Numbered from the stretch's first letter, positions 1 to 9,483 are shown. The stretch: 48,086 nucleotides of DNA from an uncultured Pelagibacteraceae bacterium (GCA_902576815.1 CACGWQ010000008.1:1-48086), one strand, 5' to 3'. Translations and numbers: made by a program. Notes: generated by a model not told the origin, from the letters alone.

Positions 1-1106
1 ATGCTCAACCATTTCAACAAGGTTTTGGTGGTTCATTTGAACTTGCAACAAAAATTTCTAAACATACACCAGGAAATTTAAATAGAATTTTTTATACAAT
101 TTGTGGATCTACCGCTGTTGAAACAGCAATTAAAATTGCAGTTGCATATCATAAAGCAAGAGGTGAAGGACATAGATTTAGGTTTGTTGGAAGAGAAAGA
201 GGTTATCACGGCATGAATATCGGAGCTACTTCTGTTGGTGGAATGATTAACAATGTGAAAACATTTGCCAATGTTTTAATGCCGGGTGTTCTTCATATGA
301 GACACACACATTTACCAGAACATAAATTTGTTTCAGGTCAACCTGAAACTGGTGCAGAAATGGCAGAAGACCTTGAGAGAATTTGTACAAATTTTGGATC
401 AGAGAATATAGCAGCTTGCATTGTTGAACCAATTGCTGGATCAACAGGAACTTTAGTTCCACCAAAAGGATATTTGCAAAGACTAAGAGAAATTTGCGAT
501 AAGCATGGTATTTTATTAGTTTTTGACGAAGTTATTACAGGTTGGGGAAGAACAGGCTCGCCTTTTGCATCTCAAGAATACGGAGTTACACCTGATATTA
601 TAACAATGGCTAAAGCAACAACAAATGGAATAAGTCCTTTAGGGGCAGTTGCGTGTAAAGAAGAAATTTACGACACGGTTATGGATGGATCTCCAAAAGG
701 AACAATAGAACTGTTTCATGGTTACACTTACTCAGGAATTCCAGTGTCTGTAGCTGCAGGCTTAGCGGTTCAAGATATTTTTGAAAAAGATGATATCTTT
801 AATAGAGCAAAAAATTTATCTCCATATTTCCAAGAAGGTTTAATGTCTTTAAAAGATATTGATGTTGTTGATAATATAAGAGGTTATGGAATGATGGGTG
901 GTATTGATATAAAAATGCATAAAAAACCTGGCGCAGCAGGATTTACATGTTTCAAACACTGTTATGATGCAGGAGTTAACTTTAAAGCGACTGGAGATTG
1001 TTTAATTATTGCTCCAATGTTTATCTGCGAAAAAAAACATATTGATGAAATAATCGAGAAACTAAGAACTGGTATTACCAACTATTCAAAAAGCAAAAAA
1101 AATTAG
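1..1106 (+). CDS. class III (omega) aminotransferase, 5' truncated
   Basis: A PLP-dependent class III aminotransferase that moves an omega-amino group, probably to pyruvate. The reading frame is open from base 3, so the start lies outside the window. Before the first internal ATG at 213 it already encodes family sequence (GSTAVETAIKIA, the PLP-phosphate loop region). DEVITGWGR carries the PLP-N1 aspartate (codon near 525) and MAKATTNG carries the Schiff-base lysine (codon 612-614). The overall pattern is closest to beta-alanine:pyruvate and taurine:pyruvate aminotransferases. Alanine dehydrogenase starts 9 bp downstream and would regenerate pyruvate from the alanine formed, which supports a pyruvate-accepting enzyme. 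The amino donor (taurine, beta-alanine, another omega-amine) cannot be settled from this fragment. Confidence 0.88.
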   Translation, partial: AQPFQQGFGGSFELATKISKHTPGNLNRIFYTICGSTAVETAIKIAVAYHKARGEGHRFRFVGRERGYHGMNIGATSVGGMINNVKTFANVLMPGVLHMRHTHLPEHKFVSGQPETGAEMAEDLERICTNFGSENIAACIVEPIAGSTGTLVPPKGYLQRLREICDKHGILLVFDEVITGWGRTGSPFASQEYGVTPDIITMAKATTNGISPLGAVACKEEIYDTVMDGSPKGTIELFHGYTYSGIPVSVAAGLAVQDIFEKDDIFNRAKNLSPYFQEGLMSLKDIDVVDNIRGYGMMGGIDIKMHKKPGAAGFTCFKHCYDAGVNFKATGDCLIIAPMFICEKKHIDEIIEKLRTGITNYSKSKKN

Positions 1107-1115
1107 TTTAATTCT

Positions 1116-2234
1116 ATGAAAATAGGGGTTCCAAAAGAAATAAAGCCTCAGGAAAATAGAATTGGACTCACTCCCGAAAGTGTAAAGACATTAACTTCTA
1201 ATGGCCACGAAGTTTTAATTGAAAATAATGGAGGTTTTGAAGCAGGATTTGAAAACGATCATTACGTATCAAGCGGTGCAAAAATAGTTAATACAGCTGA
1301 AGATATATTTAACGACTCTGACATCATCGTTAAAGTTAAAGAGCCACAATCTAGTGAAGTAAAAATGATAAAAGAAAATCAAGTTGTTTTTACATATCTT
1401 CATCTTGCTGCAGCCAAGGAACTGACACAAGGCTTAATAGACAGCAAATCAATATGTATTGCTTATGAAACAGTTACAGATAATAATGGAAGACTTCCTT
1501 TACTTGCTCCAATGAGTGCGGTTGCTGGAAGAATGTCAGTTCAGGCAGGTGCGCATTGTTTAGAAAAAAATCAAAAAGGACGTGGTCTTTTGCTAGGTGG
1601 TGCTCCAGGTGTTGATCCAGGTAATGTAGTTATACTCGGTGGTGGAGTTGTAGGAGAAAATGCTGCGATAATAGCAACAGGTATGAAAGCTAAGGTAAAT
1701 ATTATAGATAAATCTGAAAAAAGATTAAATGAACTGAGCAAAATGTTTGGAGATAAAATAATACCAAATTTAAGTGATAAAACTGATTTAGAAAAGTTAA
1801 TTTCTGAATGTGATTTGTTAGTAGGTGGAGTTTTGATACCTGGTGCTGAAGCTCCTAAATTAATTAAAAAAAATATGTTAAAAAAAATGAAAAGAGGGTC
1901 TGTTATTGTTGATGTTGCTATAGATCAAGGTGGATGTGTTGAGACTAGTAAACCAACTACTTTTGCAGAACCAACTTTTATTATTGATGATATTGTTCAT
2001 TATTGTGTAGCAAACATGCCTGGTGGAGTACCAAGAACGTCTACTATAGCTCTTAATAAAGCTACATTACCTTTTCTGATAACTTTAGCAAATGATGGTT
2101 ATGTTAAAGCCTTAAATAATGACTTTAATTTTCTACAAGGTTTAAACATATTTAAAGGAAACGTGACACATAAAGCTGTTGCAGACTCATTTGGATATAA
2201 TTATGTTTCAGCAAATCAATTAATATCAAATTAA
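1116..2234 (+). CDS. ald: alanine dehydrogenase
   Basis: NAD-dependent L-alanine dehydrogenase, interconverting L-alanine with pyruvate and ammonium. It is 372 aa, the normal family length, with the N-terminal signature MKIGVPKEIKPQENRIGLTP. Catalytic Lys75 (VKVKEPQ) and His96 (YLHLAA) fall at the same positions as in the Mycobacterium tuberculosis enzyme. The Rossmann motif GGGVVG is at 175-180, and Asp270 and Asn300 (CVANMPGGV) are also conserved. It lies 9 bp after the aminotransferase and 3 bp before the dimethylglycine dehydrogenase-like gene, so co-transcription is likely. The context suggests it recycles pyruvate for the aminotransferase and releases ammonium. Confidence 0.95.
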   Translation: MKIGVPKEIKPQENRIGLTPESVKTLTSNGHEVLIENNGGFEAGFENDHYVSSGAKIVNTAEDIFNDSDIIVKVKEPQSSEVKMIKENQVVFTYLHLAAAKELTQGLIDSKSICIAYETVTDNNGRLPLLAPMSAVAGRMSVQAGAHCLEKNQKGRGLLLGGAPGVDPGNVVILGGGVVGENAAIIATGMKAKVNIIDKSEKRLNELSKMFGDKIIPNLSDKTDLEKLISECDLLVGGVLIPGAEAPKLIKKNMLKKMKRGSVIVDVAIDQGGCVETSKPTTFAEPTFIIDDIVHYCVANMPGGVPRTSTIALNKATLPFLITLANDGYVKALNNDFNFLQGLNIFKGNVTHKAVADSFGYNYVSANQLISN

Positions 2235-2237
2235 TAT

Positions 2238-4709
2238 ATGACTAAGTCCTTGCCAGATAGCTGTAAAGTTGTTGTAATTGGTGGAGGTGTTGCTGGAACT
2301 TCTTGCGCTTACCATCTTGCAAAATTTGGTTGGAAAGATGTTGTTTTGCTTGAAAGAGATCAGCTAACTTCAGGTACTACATGGCATGCAGCAGGGTTAG
2401 TTGGTCAATTAGGTGCATCATCAACAATTACAAAAATAAGAAAATACTCTCTAGATCTTTATAAAGAATTAGAAAAAACCACAGGTTTGTCTACAGGACT
2501 TAAACAGAACGGGGCAATCACGGTTGCATCAACCAATGAGAGAATGCAAGAATTACTAAGACAAGCGACAACAGCACAACTTTCAGATGTCGAAGTTGAA
2601 GTTTTGGATAAAAAACGTTTGAAGGAATTATATCCAGTATTACATAGTGAAGATATTGTAGGTGGAGTATATATGCCAAAAGATGGCCAGGCTGACCCAG
2701 TCGGAGTAACTAATGTGCTTGCAAAAGCAGCAAGAATAGAGGGTGCAAAGTTTTTTGAAAAAACCCCTGTAAAAAAAATTCTAATTAAAAATTCAAGAAT
2801 TAGTGGTGTTGAAACTGATAAAGGTATCATAAATTGTGAGTATGTAGTGATGGCAACAGGAATGTGGTCTAGACAATTAGGTGAAGAAATCGATGTTAGT
2901 GTTCCTTTATACCCTAATGAACATTTTTATATAATCACTGAGCCAATGAAAGATTTACCTAAAAATCTTCCTGTTTTAAGAGATTATAATGCATGTTTAT
3001 ATTTAAAAGAGGATGCTGGTAAAATGCTTGTTGGTATTTTTGAGCCAAACGCAAAACCAGCATTTAAAGAAACTGGAAGAGTGCCTGATGATTTTTCATT
3101 TGGTGAACTACCAGATGACTTTGATCACTTTGAACCATATTTAGAAAAATCATTTCATAGATTACCAATGTTGGAAAGCGCAGGAATAAGAAAATTTTTC
3201 TCAGGTCCAGAGTCTTTTACCCCTGATACTCAATATTTATTAGGTGAAACTCCAGAAGTTAAAAATTTATATACATGTTGTGGTTTTAATAGTATTGGGA
3301 TTGCTAGTTCAGGAGGAGCGGGCAGAGTAACAGCCGAATGGATGATGAATGGACATATTAATGAAGATTTATTTTCACTAGATATTAAAAGGTTTCAAAA
3401 GTTCCACTCTTCAAAAAACTTTATAATGGAAAGGGTGACAGAAACATTAGGTGATTTGTATGGAATGCACTGGCCATATAAACAACATAACACATCAAGA
3501 AATCAAAAACTTTTGCCTTATCATAATGAATTAAAAAATGCAGGAGCTTGTTTTGGAGTTGCAGGAGGATTTGAAAGACCAATGTGGTATTCTTTAAATA
3601 GCAAGGACCCTAAATATGAATATAGTTTTAATTATCAAAATTGGTACCCATCAGCAAAACATGAGACTTTAAATGCTAGGAAGAATGTTGGACTTTTTGA
3701 TTTTTCAACTTTTTCAAAGTTTGACTTAAAAGGTGAAAAAACACACCAAGAACTTCAAAAATTATGTACTGCTAATATTAAAAATGAAATTGGAAAAACA
3801 ACTTATACTCATATGTTAAATGAAGATGGTGGAATAGAGACAGATTTAACAGTCGTATGTATAGATAAAAACTATTTTAGGATTGTAAGTTCAGCTGCAA
3901 CAAGAGAACATGATAAATATCACATATTAAAATATTTAGATAAAGATGTTGAATTCTCTGATGTTACTGAAGAGTTTTGTTGTTTAGGTTTATTCGGCCC
4001 AAAGAGCAGAGAAATGATTTCAAAAATTTGCAAAGATGATTTCAGTAATGAAAATTTTAAATTTGGAACAGGAAAATTCATAACTATATTTGACTCAAAT
4101 ACTCCTTGGGGTAAACCAAAAGAGATTAAAGTATGGGCTCAAAGATTATCTTATGTTGGTGAGATAGGCTTTGAACTTTATGTTGATAGTAGCTCTGCAA
4201 AAGATTTGTATGAAATTTTGATTGAAGAGGGGAAAAACTTTGAACTATCTCATTGTGGAATGCATGCAATGGATATCATGAGAATGGAAAGTGGATTTGT
4301 TCATTGGGGACATGATATTTCACCTGAGGAAAATCAGTATCAAGCAGGTTTAAAATTTGCAATTAGTTATAAGAAAAATGTTAACTTTATTGGAAAAGAT
4401 GCTTTATTAAAAATTAAAGACCAAAAATTAGATAAAAGGATGATGATGTTTACTCTTAGAGACAGCAAACCTGGAGAGCCACTTTTACTACATGAAGAAC
4501 CTATTTATATGGATAATAAAATTATTGGAAGAACAACATCAGGAAATTATTCTTTTTGTTATGATAAGAATCTTTCTTTTGGATATGTCAATTCTGGAAA
4601 TACAGTTGAAACATTAAAAGACAAAAATATATATATTGAAATTGAAAAACAAAAATATCCAGTTGAGGTATTAGAAAAACCTTTAAATAATAAAGATTTT
4701 AAGAACTAA
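2238..4709 (+). CDS. dimethylglycine/sarcosine dehydrogenase-like flavoprotein
   Basis: An FAD enzyme of 823 aa that oxidatively demethylates an N-methylglycine and hands the one-carbon unit to tetrahydrofolate. The N-terminal DAO-type FAD domain has GGGVAG at 15-20 and the ribose-binding Glu39. SGTTWHAAGL includes His50, at the site of covalent FAD attachment in mammalian dimethylglycine dehydrogenase. An FAO_M-like linker follows, then a C-terminal GcvT-type aminomethyltransferase domain (around 430-820; note GMHAMDIMRMESGF). The length and three-domain order fit DMGDH/SARDH. I cannot choose between the two, since they differ by pocket residues I cannot align here. SAR11 bacteria are known to demethylate glycine betaine, which fits. 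It is co-directional with ald. Confidence 0.85.
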   Translation: MTKSLPDSCKVVVIGGGVAGTSCAYHLAKFGWKDVVLLERDQLTSGTTWHAAGLVGQLGASSTITKIRKYSLDLYKELEKTTGLSTGLKQNGAITVASTNERMQELLRQATTAQLSDVEVEVLDKKRLKELYPVLHSEDIVGGVYMPKDGQADPVGVTNVLAKAARIEGAKFFEKTPVKKILIKNSRISGVETDKGIINCEYVVMATGMWSRQLGEEIDVSVPLYPNEHFYIITEPMKDLPKNLPVLRDYNACLYLKEDAGKMLVGIFEPNAKPAFKETGRVPDDFSFGELPDDFDHFEPYLEKSFHRLPMLESAGIRKFFSGPESFTPDTQYLLGETPEVKNLYTCCGFNSIGIASSGGAGRVTAEWMMNGHINEDLFSLDIKRFQKFHSSKNFIMERVTETLGDLYGMHWPYKQHNTSRNQKLLPYHNELKNAGACFGVAGGFERPMWYSLNSKDPKYEYSFNYQNWYPSAKHETLNARKNVGLFDFSTFSKFDLKGEKTHQELQKLCTANIKNEIGKTTYTHMLNEDGGIETDLTVVCIDKNYFRIVSSAATREHDKYHILKYLDKDVEFSDVTEEFCCLGLFGPKSREMISKICKDDFSNENFKFGTGKFITIFDSNTPWGKPKEIKVWAQRLSYVGEIGFELYVDSSSAKDLYEILIEEGKNFELSHCGMHAMDIMRMESGFVHWGHDISPEENQYQAGLKFAISYKKNVNFIGKDALLKIKDQKLDKRMMMFTLRDSKPGEPLLLHEEPIYMDNKIIGRTTSGNYSFCYDKNLSFGYVNSGNTVETLKDKNIYIEIEKQKYPVEVLEKPLNNKDFKN

Positions 4710-5581
4710 TTTTTCTTTTTTCTGCTTTCGGCCTGAACAAACAAAACTCCAAAAACAATTATTCCAATAACTCCAAAAGTTTTATTAAAATCAAAAGGTA
4801 CTCCAAATATATAAAAATTGATTAATGTTGACCAAATTAATTGAGAATATTGAAAATTGGTAACAAAAGATAAATTTGATAGCTGAATTGCAAATATAAT
4901 TAAAAGGTGACTAGTAAAACCTAATACACCTAAAAATATCAACCAAACCCATAATCTTTTATTCTCAATTGGAGTCCAGTCTAACATTACATAAATGGAG
5001 AAAACAATAGCTCCTACAACTGCAGCATAAAATAACGCCACTAATGGATCATTATTACCGGAGATAAATTTTGTAAAAAATTGATATAAAGCCCAACAGA
5101 CTGGTGGCACTAAAGGAAAAATTAAGTCTAAACTTAAAACTTTCATACTTGGACTCATTGAATAAATTATGCACCCAAAGCTTAACAACATTAAAATTAT
5201 ACCTTTAGGTGAAAGAATATCTTTTAAAAACAATGCTGTTAAAATCGATACTATTAATGGAGCTGAGAAGAAAACTACATAAATATCCACAAGGTCAAAT
5301 TTTTGTAAGGAATGAATGAAAAAAAAAGTAGCAAAAACCATTAATATAGACCTAATAATATTGATATTGAAATTTCTTTTTAAATTTAACTTAGGTTTTA
5401 ACATTGCAAATAAAATTAAAATAATAATAAAGTGAAAAAAAAATCTGCCCCAAATTACTTGATTTAAAGGCATTAATGTTCCAAGATATTTTGCAGTAGA
5501 ATCTTGGCAAACTAAAATAAAAAATCCTGATATAGATAAAATTATAACTTTAGTAATAGATTTATTTATAAGTAAATTCAT
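4706..5581 (-). CDS. EamA/DMT family permease
   Basis: A 291 aa integral membrane protein with about ten hydrophobic segments in two EamA repeats. The first repeat ends near CIIYSMSPSM and the second begins at VPPVCWALYQFF. Members of the drug/metabolite transporter superfamily move amino acids, nucleosides or other metabolites, usually outward. Substrate is not predictable from sequence. It is last in a minus-strand run after guaC and the tartrate-dehydrogenase-like gene (14 bp spacing). Its 3' end overlaps the convergent DMGDH-like gene by 4 bases, so the two genes share terminal codons on opposite strands. Confidence 0.85.
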   Translation of the reverse strand: MNLLINKSITKVIILSISGFFILVCQDSTAKYLGTLMPLNQVIWGRFFFHFIIILILFAMLKPKLNLKRNFNINIIRSILMVFATFFFIHSLQKFDLVDIYVVFFSAPLIVSILTALFLKDILSPKGIILMLLSFGCIIYSMSPSMKVLSLDLIFPLVPPVCWALYQFFTKFISGNNDPLVALFYAAVVGAIVFSIYVMLDWTPIENKRLWVWLIFLGVLGFTSHLLIIFAIQLSNLSFVTNFQYSQLIWSTLINFYIFGVPFDFNKTFGVIGIIVFGVLFVQAESRKKKN

Positions 5582-5595
5582 AATTTTGATTAATT

Positions 5596-6669
5596 TTAGA
5601 CTGAACTAATATTATCTAAAATTTTTTTTGAACACTCTTCTGTATTACTAGAGCCTTGAAGATCTTTTGTTCGACTGTCTTTATCTTTAAGAGTTAATTC
5701 AATTGATTTTACTATTCTATCAGAAGCTTCTTTTTCACCTAAATAATCTAACATCATTGCAGCTGACCAAATTTGTCCTACTGGATTAGCTATTCCTTGA
5801 CCTGCAATATCGGGCGCAGATCCATGTACAGGTTCAAATAATGATGGATACTTATTCGTTGGATTTATATTTCCAGACGGAGCAATTCCAATTGTTCCGG
5901 TACAAGCCGGTCCTAGATCTGATAAAATATCTCCAAAAAGGTTTGATGCGACTATCACATCAAAAAGTTCAGGACTTAGAACAAATCTAGCAGCTAATAT
6001 ATCAATATGGTACTGGTCAGTTTCCACATCAGAATAATTCTTTTTATTCTCATTAAATCTTTCGTCCCAATAAGGCATTGTAATAGATATTCCATTTGAT
6101 TTTGTAGCACTTGTTAATTTTTTTCTTTTTCTTTTTTTAGCTAATTCAAAAGCAAATTGTTGAACTCTATCTATTCCGTATTTTGACATTACTGTTTCTT
6201 GAATAACAACTTCTCTATCAGTTCCCTGATACATTCTTCCTCCAACTGATGAGTATTCTCCTTCAGTATTTTCTCTAACAATTATCATGTCAATATCACC
6301 AGGTTTTTTATTAGCCAATGGTGCATTTACACCCTCAAAAAGTTTTACAGGTCTTAAATTAATAAACTGATCAAACTCTCTTCTAAATTTTAATAATGAA
6401 CCCCAAAGTGTTATGTGGTCAGGATATTTATCTGGCATACCAACTGCGCCGAAGAAAATTGCATCATGTTTAATTAATTTATCTTTCCAGTCATCTGGCA
6501 TCATTTTTCCGTGCTTTTCGTAATAATCACATGATGCAAAATCATAATCCTCTATATTTAATTTGAATTGATGTTGTTGAGAAATTTCTTTTAATATTTT
6601 TTGTGCTTCAGGCACAACTTCTTTACCAATGCCGTCACCAGCAATAGAAGCTATTGAATATTCTCTCAT
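5596..6669 (-). CDS. tartrate dehydrogenase / D-malate dehydrogenase family protein
   Basis: NAD-dependent beta-decarboxylating dehydrogenase of the isopropylmalate/isocitrate/tartrate family, 357 aa. The nucleotide-binding and substrate landmarks are SIAGDGIGKEVVPEA at the N-terminus, LRPVKLFEG, IVRENTEGEYSS and GSAPDIAGQG. The segment HITLWGSLLKFRREFDQ (around 85-101) is typical of the tartrate dehydrogenase/decarboxylase and D-malate dehydrogenase (TtuC/DmlA) branch rather than LeuB. It probably oxidises D-malate or a tartrate to pyruvate-level or oxaloglycolate products. It starts on the base right after the guaC stop codon, so the two are very probably co-transcribed. The exact substrate within the branch is inferred. 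Confidence 0.87.
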   Translation of the reverse strand: MREYSIASIAGDGIGKEVVPEAQKILKEISQQHQFKLNIEDYDFASCDYYEKHGKMMPDDWKDKLIKHDAIFFGAVGMPDKYPDHITLWGSLLKFRREFDQFINLRPVKLFEGVNAPLANKKPGDIDMIIVRENTEGEYSSVGGRMYQGTDREVVIQETVMSKYGIDRVQQFAFELAKKRKRKKLTSATKSNGISITMPYWDERFNENKKNYSDVETDQYHIDILAARFVLSPELFDVIVASNLFGDILSDLGPACTGTIGIAPSGNINPTNKYPSLFEPVHGSAPDIAGQGIANPVGQIWSAAMMLDYLGEKEASDRIVKSIELTLKDKDSRTKDLQGSSNTEECSKKILDNISSV

Positions 6670-7704
6670 TTATTTAGCAAATGTATCGTTAAATTGCTTG
6701 GTAACTCTAACAAAAGTTGTGCACTTACTTAATTGTTTTAAAGACGGTGCTCCAACATACGTACAACTACTTCTCACACCACCTAAAATATTTAAAATGG
6801 TATCATTAATTTTACCACGGTACTTCACTCTTACTGTTCTTCCTTCGCTACTTCTGTAGTCTGAAAGTCCACCATAATGTTTATTGTTAGCTGTTTCTGA
6901 GCTCGATCCATAAAATTCAATATACTTTGAGCCATTAGATTTTACTAATTTCCCTTTACCTTCATCATGACCTGCAAACATTCCTCCAAGCATAACAAAA
7001 TCAGCTCCTCCACCAAATGCTTTAGCAACGTCACCTGGACATGTGCATCCACCATCTGCAATTATATGTGCACCTAATCCATGAGCTGCATCAGCACATT
7101 CTATTACTGCACTTAACTGAGGATAGCCAACTCCAGTTTGTATACGTGTAGTACATACACTTCCTGGTCCAATTCCAACTTTAACAATATCAGCACCTGA
7201 TAAAATTAATTCTTGAGTCATATCAGCAGTAACAACGTTTCCTGCAATAATTGTTTTTGTTGGATATTTATCTCTAACAGATTTTAAAAATTTACTAAAA
7301 TGTTCTGAGTAACCGTTTGCTACATCAATACAAATGAACTTAATGAAACTAAATTCTTTTAAAACTTTATCTAAATTTTGAAAATCTTCTTTTTTAGTTC
7401 CAATACTTAAAGCTACATTTGGATATATTGATTTAATTTTTTTAAATTGTTTGATTTTTTTTACGTCATGCTGTTTTGTTAAGCATGTAATCATCCCATA
7501 ATCTGATAACTTTTGCGCAACATCTAATTCCCCAACTCCATCCATGTTAGCAGCCATTATAGGAATCCCAGACCATTCGTTTTTACTGTATTTAAAACGA
7601 TAGGTTCTCTTTAAATTAACATCTTTTCTACTTTTAAGAGTGCTTCTTTTAGGTCTAAAAAGTACGTCGGAATAATCTAGTTTTAGCTCTTCTTCAATTC
7701 TCAC
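6670..7704 (-). CDS. guaC: GMP reductase
   Basis: NADPH-dependent GMP reductase (GMP to IMP plus ammonium) of the IMPDH/GMPR TIM-barrel family. It shows [32 protein letters not shown], the catalytic loop [15 protein letters not shown] with the nucleophilic cysteine, and [16 protein letters not shown] chose the GTG at 7704, giving 344 aa. From there the protein reads VRIEEELKL, which lines up with residue 1 of E. coli GuaC (MRIEEDLKL), and the catalytic cysteine becomes residue 184, close to Cys186 of E. coli. An in-frame ATG at 7722 would add six residues (MYTFIF). A -10-like TATACC sits 9 nt before the GTG, so that ATG may lie upstream of the transcript start. It heads the guaC-dehydrogenase-EamA run. 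Confidence 0.92.
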   Translation of the reverse strand: MRIEEELKLDYSDVLFRPKRSTLKSRKDVNLKRTYRFKYSKNEWSGIPIMAANMDGVGELDVAQKLSDYGMITCLTKQHDVKKIKQFKKIKSIYPNVALSIGTKKEDFQNLDKVLKEFSFIKFICIDVANGYSEHFSKFLKSVRDKYPTKTIIAGNVVTADMTQELILSGADIVKVGIGPGSVCTTRIQTGVGYPQLSAVIECADAAHGLGAHIIADGGCTCPGDVAKAFGGGADFVMLGGMFAGHDEGKGKLVKSNGSKYIEFYGSSSETANNKHYGGLSDYRSSEGRTVRVKYRGKINDTILNILGGVRSSCTYVGAPSLKQLSKCTTFVRVTKQFNDTFAK

Positions 7705-7713
7705 AAAAATGAA

Positions 7714-7741
7714 GGTATACATCCAATCAATGATAATTCAA
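7714..7741 (-). promoter_or_regulatory. candidate guaC promoter
   Basis: On the minus strand TTGAAT (7741-7736), a 16-bp spacer and TATACC (7719-7714) form a plausible sigma-70 promoter. The -10 ends 9 nt before the GTG chosen for guaC. That spacing would place transcription initiation within a few bases of the start codon, giving a leaderless or nearly leaderless message. In such AT-rich DNA the match is suggestive only. Confidence 0.35.
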
Positions 7742-7826
7742 TTTAATAATTAAGCTTATTAACGTTGTATTTGAACAATTTTAAAATTAATGATTGAATT
7801 ATAAAAATATAAATTAAAATAAACAA

Positions 7827-8702
7827 ATGTTTGATGGTTTTAATAGCAGATACGTAAAAGTAAAAAAAGGGAAAGTGTTTTGTAAAATTAAAGGAGATGG
7901 GCCACCTTTATTATTACTTCATGGTTACCCTCAAACACATTTAATGTGGCACAAAACAGCTCCAGAGTTATCGAAAAGCTTTACAGTTGTTGCTGCAGAT
8001 CTTAGAGGTTATGGAAATAGTTTAGCCCCACAATCTGATAGTAAACATTTCAATTATTCAAAACGAGAAATGGCTAGTGACATGAAACAAATGATGGTAA
8101 AATTAGGATATCCCAAATTTTTTGTTGCAGGCCATGATAGAGGTGGAAGAGTTGCTCATAGATTGGCAAGGGACCACAGAAAAAACGTGCTTGCTCTCAG
8201 CGTGTTAGATATTTGTCCAACATTAGATATGTATGAACTAACCACTAGAGATTTTGCAAAAGCATACTTCCATTGGTTTTTCTTAATTCAACCAAAGTGG
8301 TTACCTGAAAGAATGATAATGAGTGATCCAAGAAAGTGGATGAAGAATTGCTTAGATAAATGGTCAGGTAATCATAAATTTGGAAAAGTTGAAGAAGGTT
8401 ATTTAAAGTGCTTTAAGCAACCAAATAGAATACATGGATCATGTGAGGATTATAGGGCATCTGCTACTATTGATCTTGATCATGACAGATTCGATCGAAA
8501 GAAAAAATTAAATATTCCTGTTCAAGTTTTATGGGGAAAAAACGGAGTTATTGGCAAACAATTTAATCCAATTAAAATTTGGCAAAAATATTCAAATAAA
8601 AAAGTCTCAGGAAATGCTGTGAAATCTGGACATTTTATACCAGAGCAAAATCCTAAAGAAACAATTAAACAATTAAAAAGTTTCTTTTTAAAAAATGCTT
8701 AA
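7827..8702 (+). CDS. alpha/beta hydrolase, haloacetate dehalogenase-like
   Basis: A 291 aa alpha/beta hydrolase closest in motif pattern to fluoroacetate/haloacetate dehalogenases, which hydrolyse halo-acetate to glycolate and halide. The oxyanion motif is LLHGYPQ (31-36). The nucleophile elbow AGHDRGGRVAHR gives Asp104 with carboxylate-binding Arg105 and Arg108. The halide-pocket triad is present as His149-Trp150 (FHWFF) and Tyr209 (CEDYRASATID), and the catalytic base is His269 (SGHFIP). Asp128 (LDICPT) fits the third member of the charge relay. Epoxide hydrolases share the fold but not this complete set. The gene overlaps the downstream TauD-like gene by 8 bases and appears to head an operon. 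The natural substrate is inferred, and other small 2-substituted acids are possible. Confidence 0.83.
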   Translation: MFDGFNSRYVKVKKGKVFCKIKGDGPPLLLLHGYPQTHLMWHKTAPELSKSFTVVAADLRGYGNSLAPQSDSKHFNYSKREMASDMKQMMVKLGYPKFFVAGHDRGGRVAHRLARDHRKNVLALSVLDICPTLDMYELTTRDFAKAYFHWFFLIQPKWLPERMIMSDPRKWMKNCLDKWSGNHKFGKVEEGYLKCFKQPNRIHGSCEDYRASATIDLDHDRFDRKKKLNIPVQVLWGKNGVIGKQFNPIKIWQKYSNKKVSGNAVKSGHFIPEQNPKETIKQLKSFFLKNA

Positions 8703-9483
8703 AATTATTCCTAATAGAAAAAATATAGGCGCAGAATTAGTCTGTGATTTAAATAAAATTAATAATTATACATTAAAAAAAATAAAATCTGCTCTCTCAA
8801 AATATGGGATGATTTATTTTAGAAACCAAAAATTAAATTCTGATCATTATGTAAAATTTGCAAAAAAATTTGGAAAACTTGCAAATTATCCAAGACTTAA
8901 AGGATTGAATAAAAAATATCCTCAAATAACCGTTGTTCAAAGAAAATCTACTGATAAAGGCCCTAGTTTTGGAGAGCAATTTCATACGGACTCAATTTAT
9001 ACTAAAAAGCCACCTAGATTTACTATGTTACTATCTAAACTAGTTCCAAAAAAAGGTCAGGCAAATACAGATTTTTGTTCCCAATATTTAGCTTATGAAA
9101 AATTACCAGCTAACTTTAAGAGAAAATTTAAAAACGAAAAATGTATATTTTCATCAGAAGGACCTATTTCTGTAACACGATTGGAGAGAGAGAAAGAAAA
9201 GGGTAAAAAAGCTAAAGAACTTATTTCAAAGCATAAATTAATAAGAAAAATAAATAGTAAATATACTTTATATTGTAGTCCAGGACACTTTATTCGTTTT
9301 GATAACAGTAAAATTGATAAAAAATTAAAAACTTATTTATTCAAACACCAATTAAAAAAAAGTTTTCAATATTCTTTAGAGTGGGAAAAGAACCAATTAG
9401 CAATATGGGATAATAGATCTATGCTTCATCAAGCTACTGCGTTTAAAGGCGACAGAATTATGCATAGAATAACAGTCCAATAA
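8695..9483 (+). CDS. TauD/TfdA family Fe(II)/2-oxoglutarate dioxygenase
   Basis: A 262 aa non-haem iron dioxygenase that couples decarboxylation of 2-oxoglutarate to oxidation of a small substrate, often a sulfonate, phenoxy-acid or similar carboxylate. The iron facial triad is visible as His97-x-Asp99 (EQFHTDSIY) and His245 (WDNRSMLHQAT). Arg258 (MHRITVQ) is in the position that binds the 2-oxoglutarate carboxylate. The protein ends four residues after that arginine, so the usual short C-terminal strand is minimal. It overlaps the hydrolase gene by 8 bases and shares one base with the following permease gene (TAATG), indicating translational coupling. The substrate is unknown; the neighbours suggest a substituted organic acid. 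Confidence 0.85.
   Translation: MLKIIPNRKNIGAELVCDLNKINNYTLKKIKSALSKYGMIYFRNQKLNSDHYVKFAKKFGKLANYPRLKGLNKKYPQITVVQRKSTDKGPSFGEQFHTDSIYTKKPPRFTMLLSKLVPKKGQANTDFCSQYLAYEKLPANFKRKFKNEKCIFSSEGPISVTRLEREKEKGKKAKELISKHKLIRKINSKYTLYCSPGHFIRFDNSKIDKKLKTYLFKHQLKKSFQYSLEWEKNQLAIWDNRSMLHQATAFKGDRIMHRITVQ

Noticed and set aside
7733..7802. A 10-bp inverted repeat (ATAATTCAAT / ATTGAATTAT) in the guaC-hydrolase divergent region.
   Set aside because: Both arms are nearly all A/T and 50 bp apart, so chance occurrence in this AT-rich gap is quite likely.
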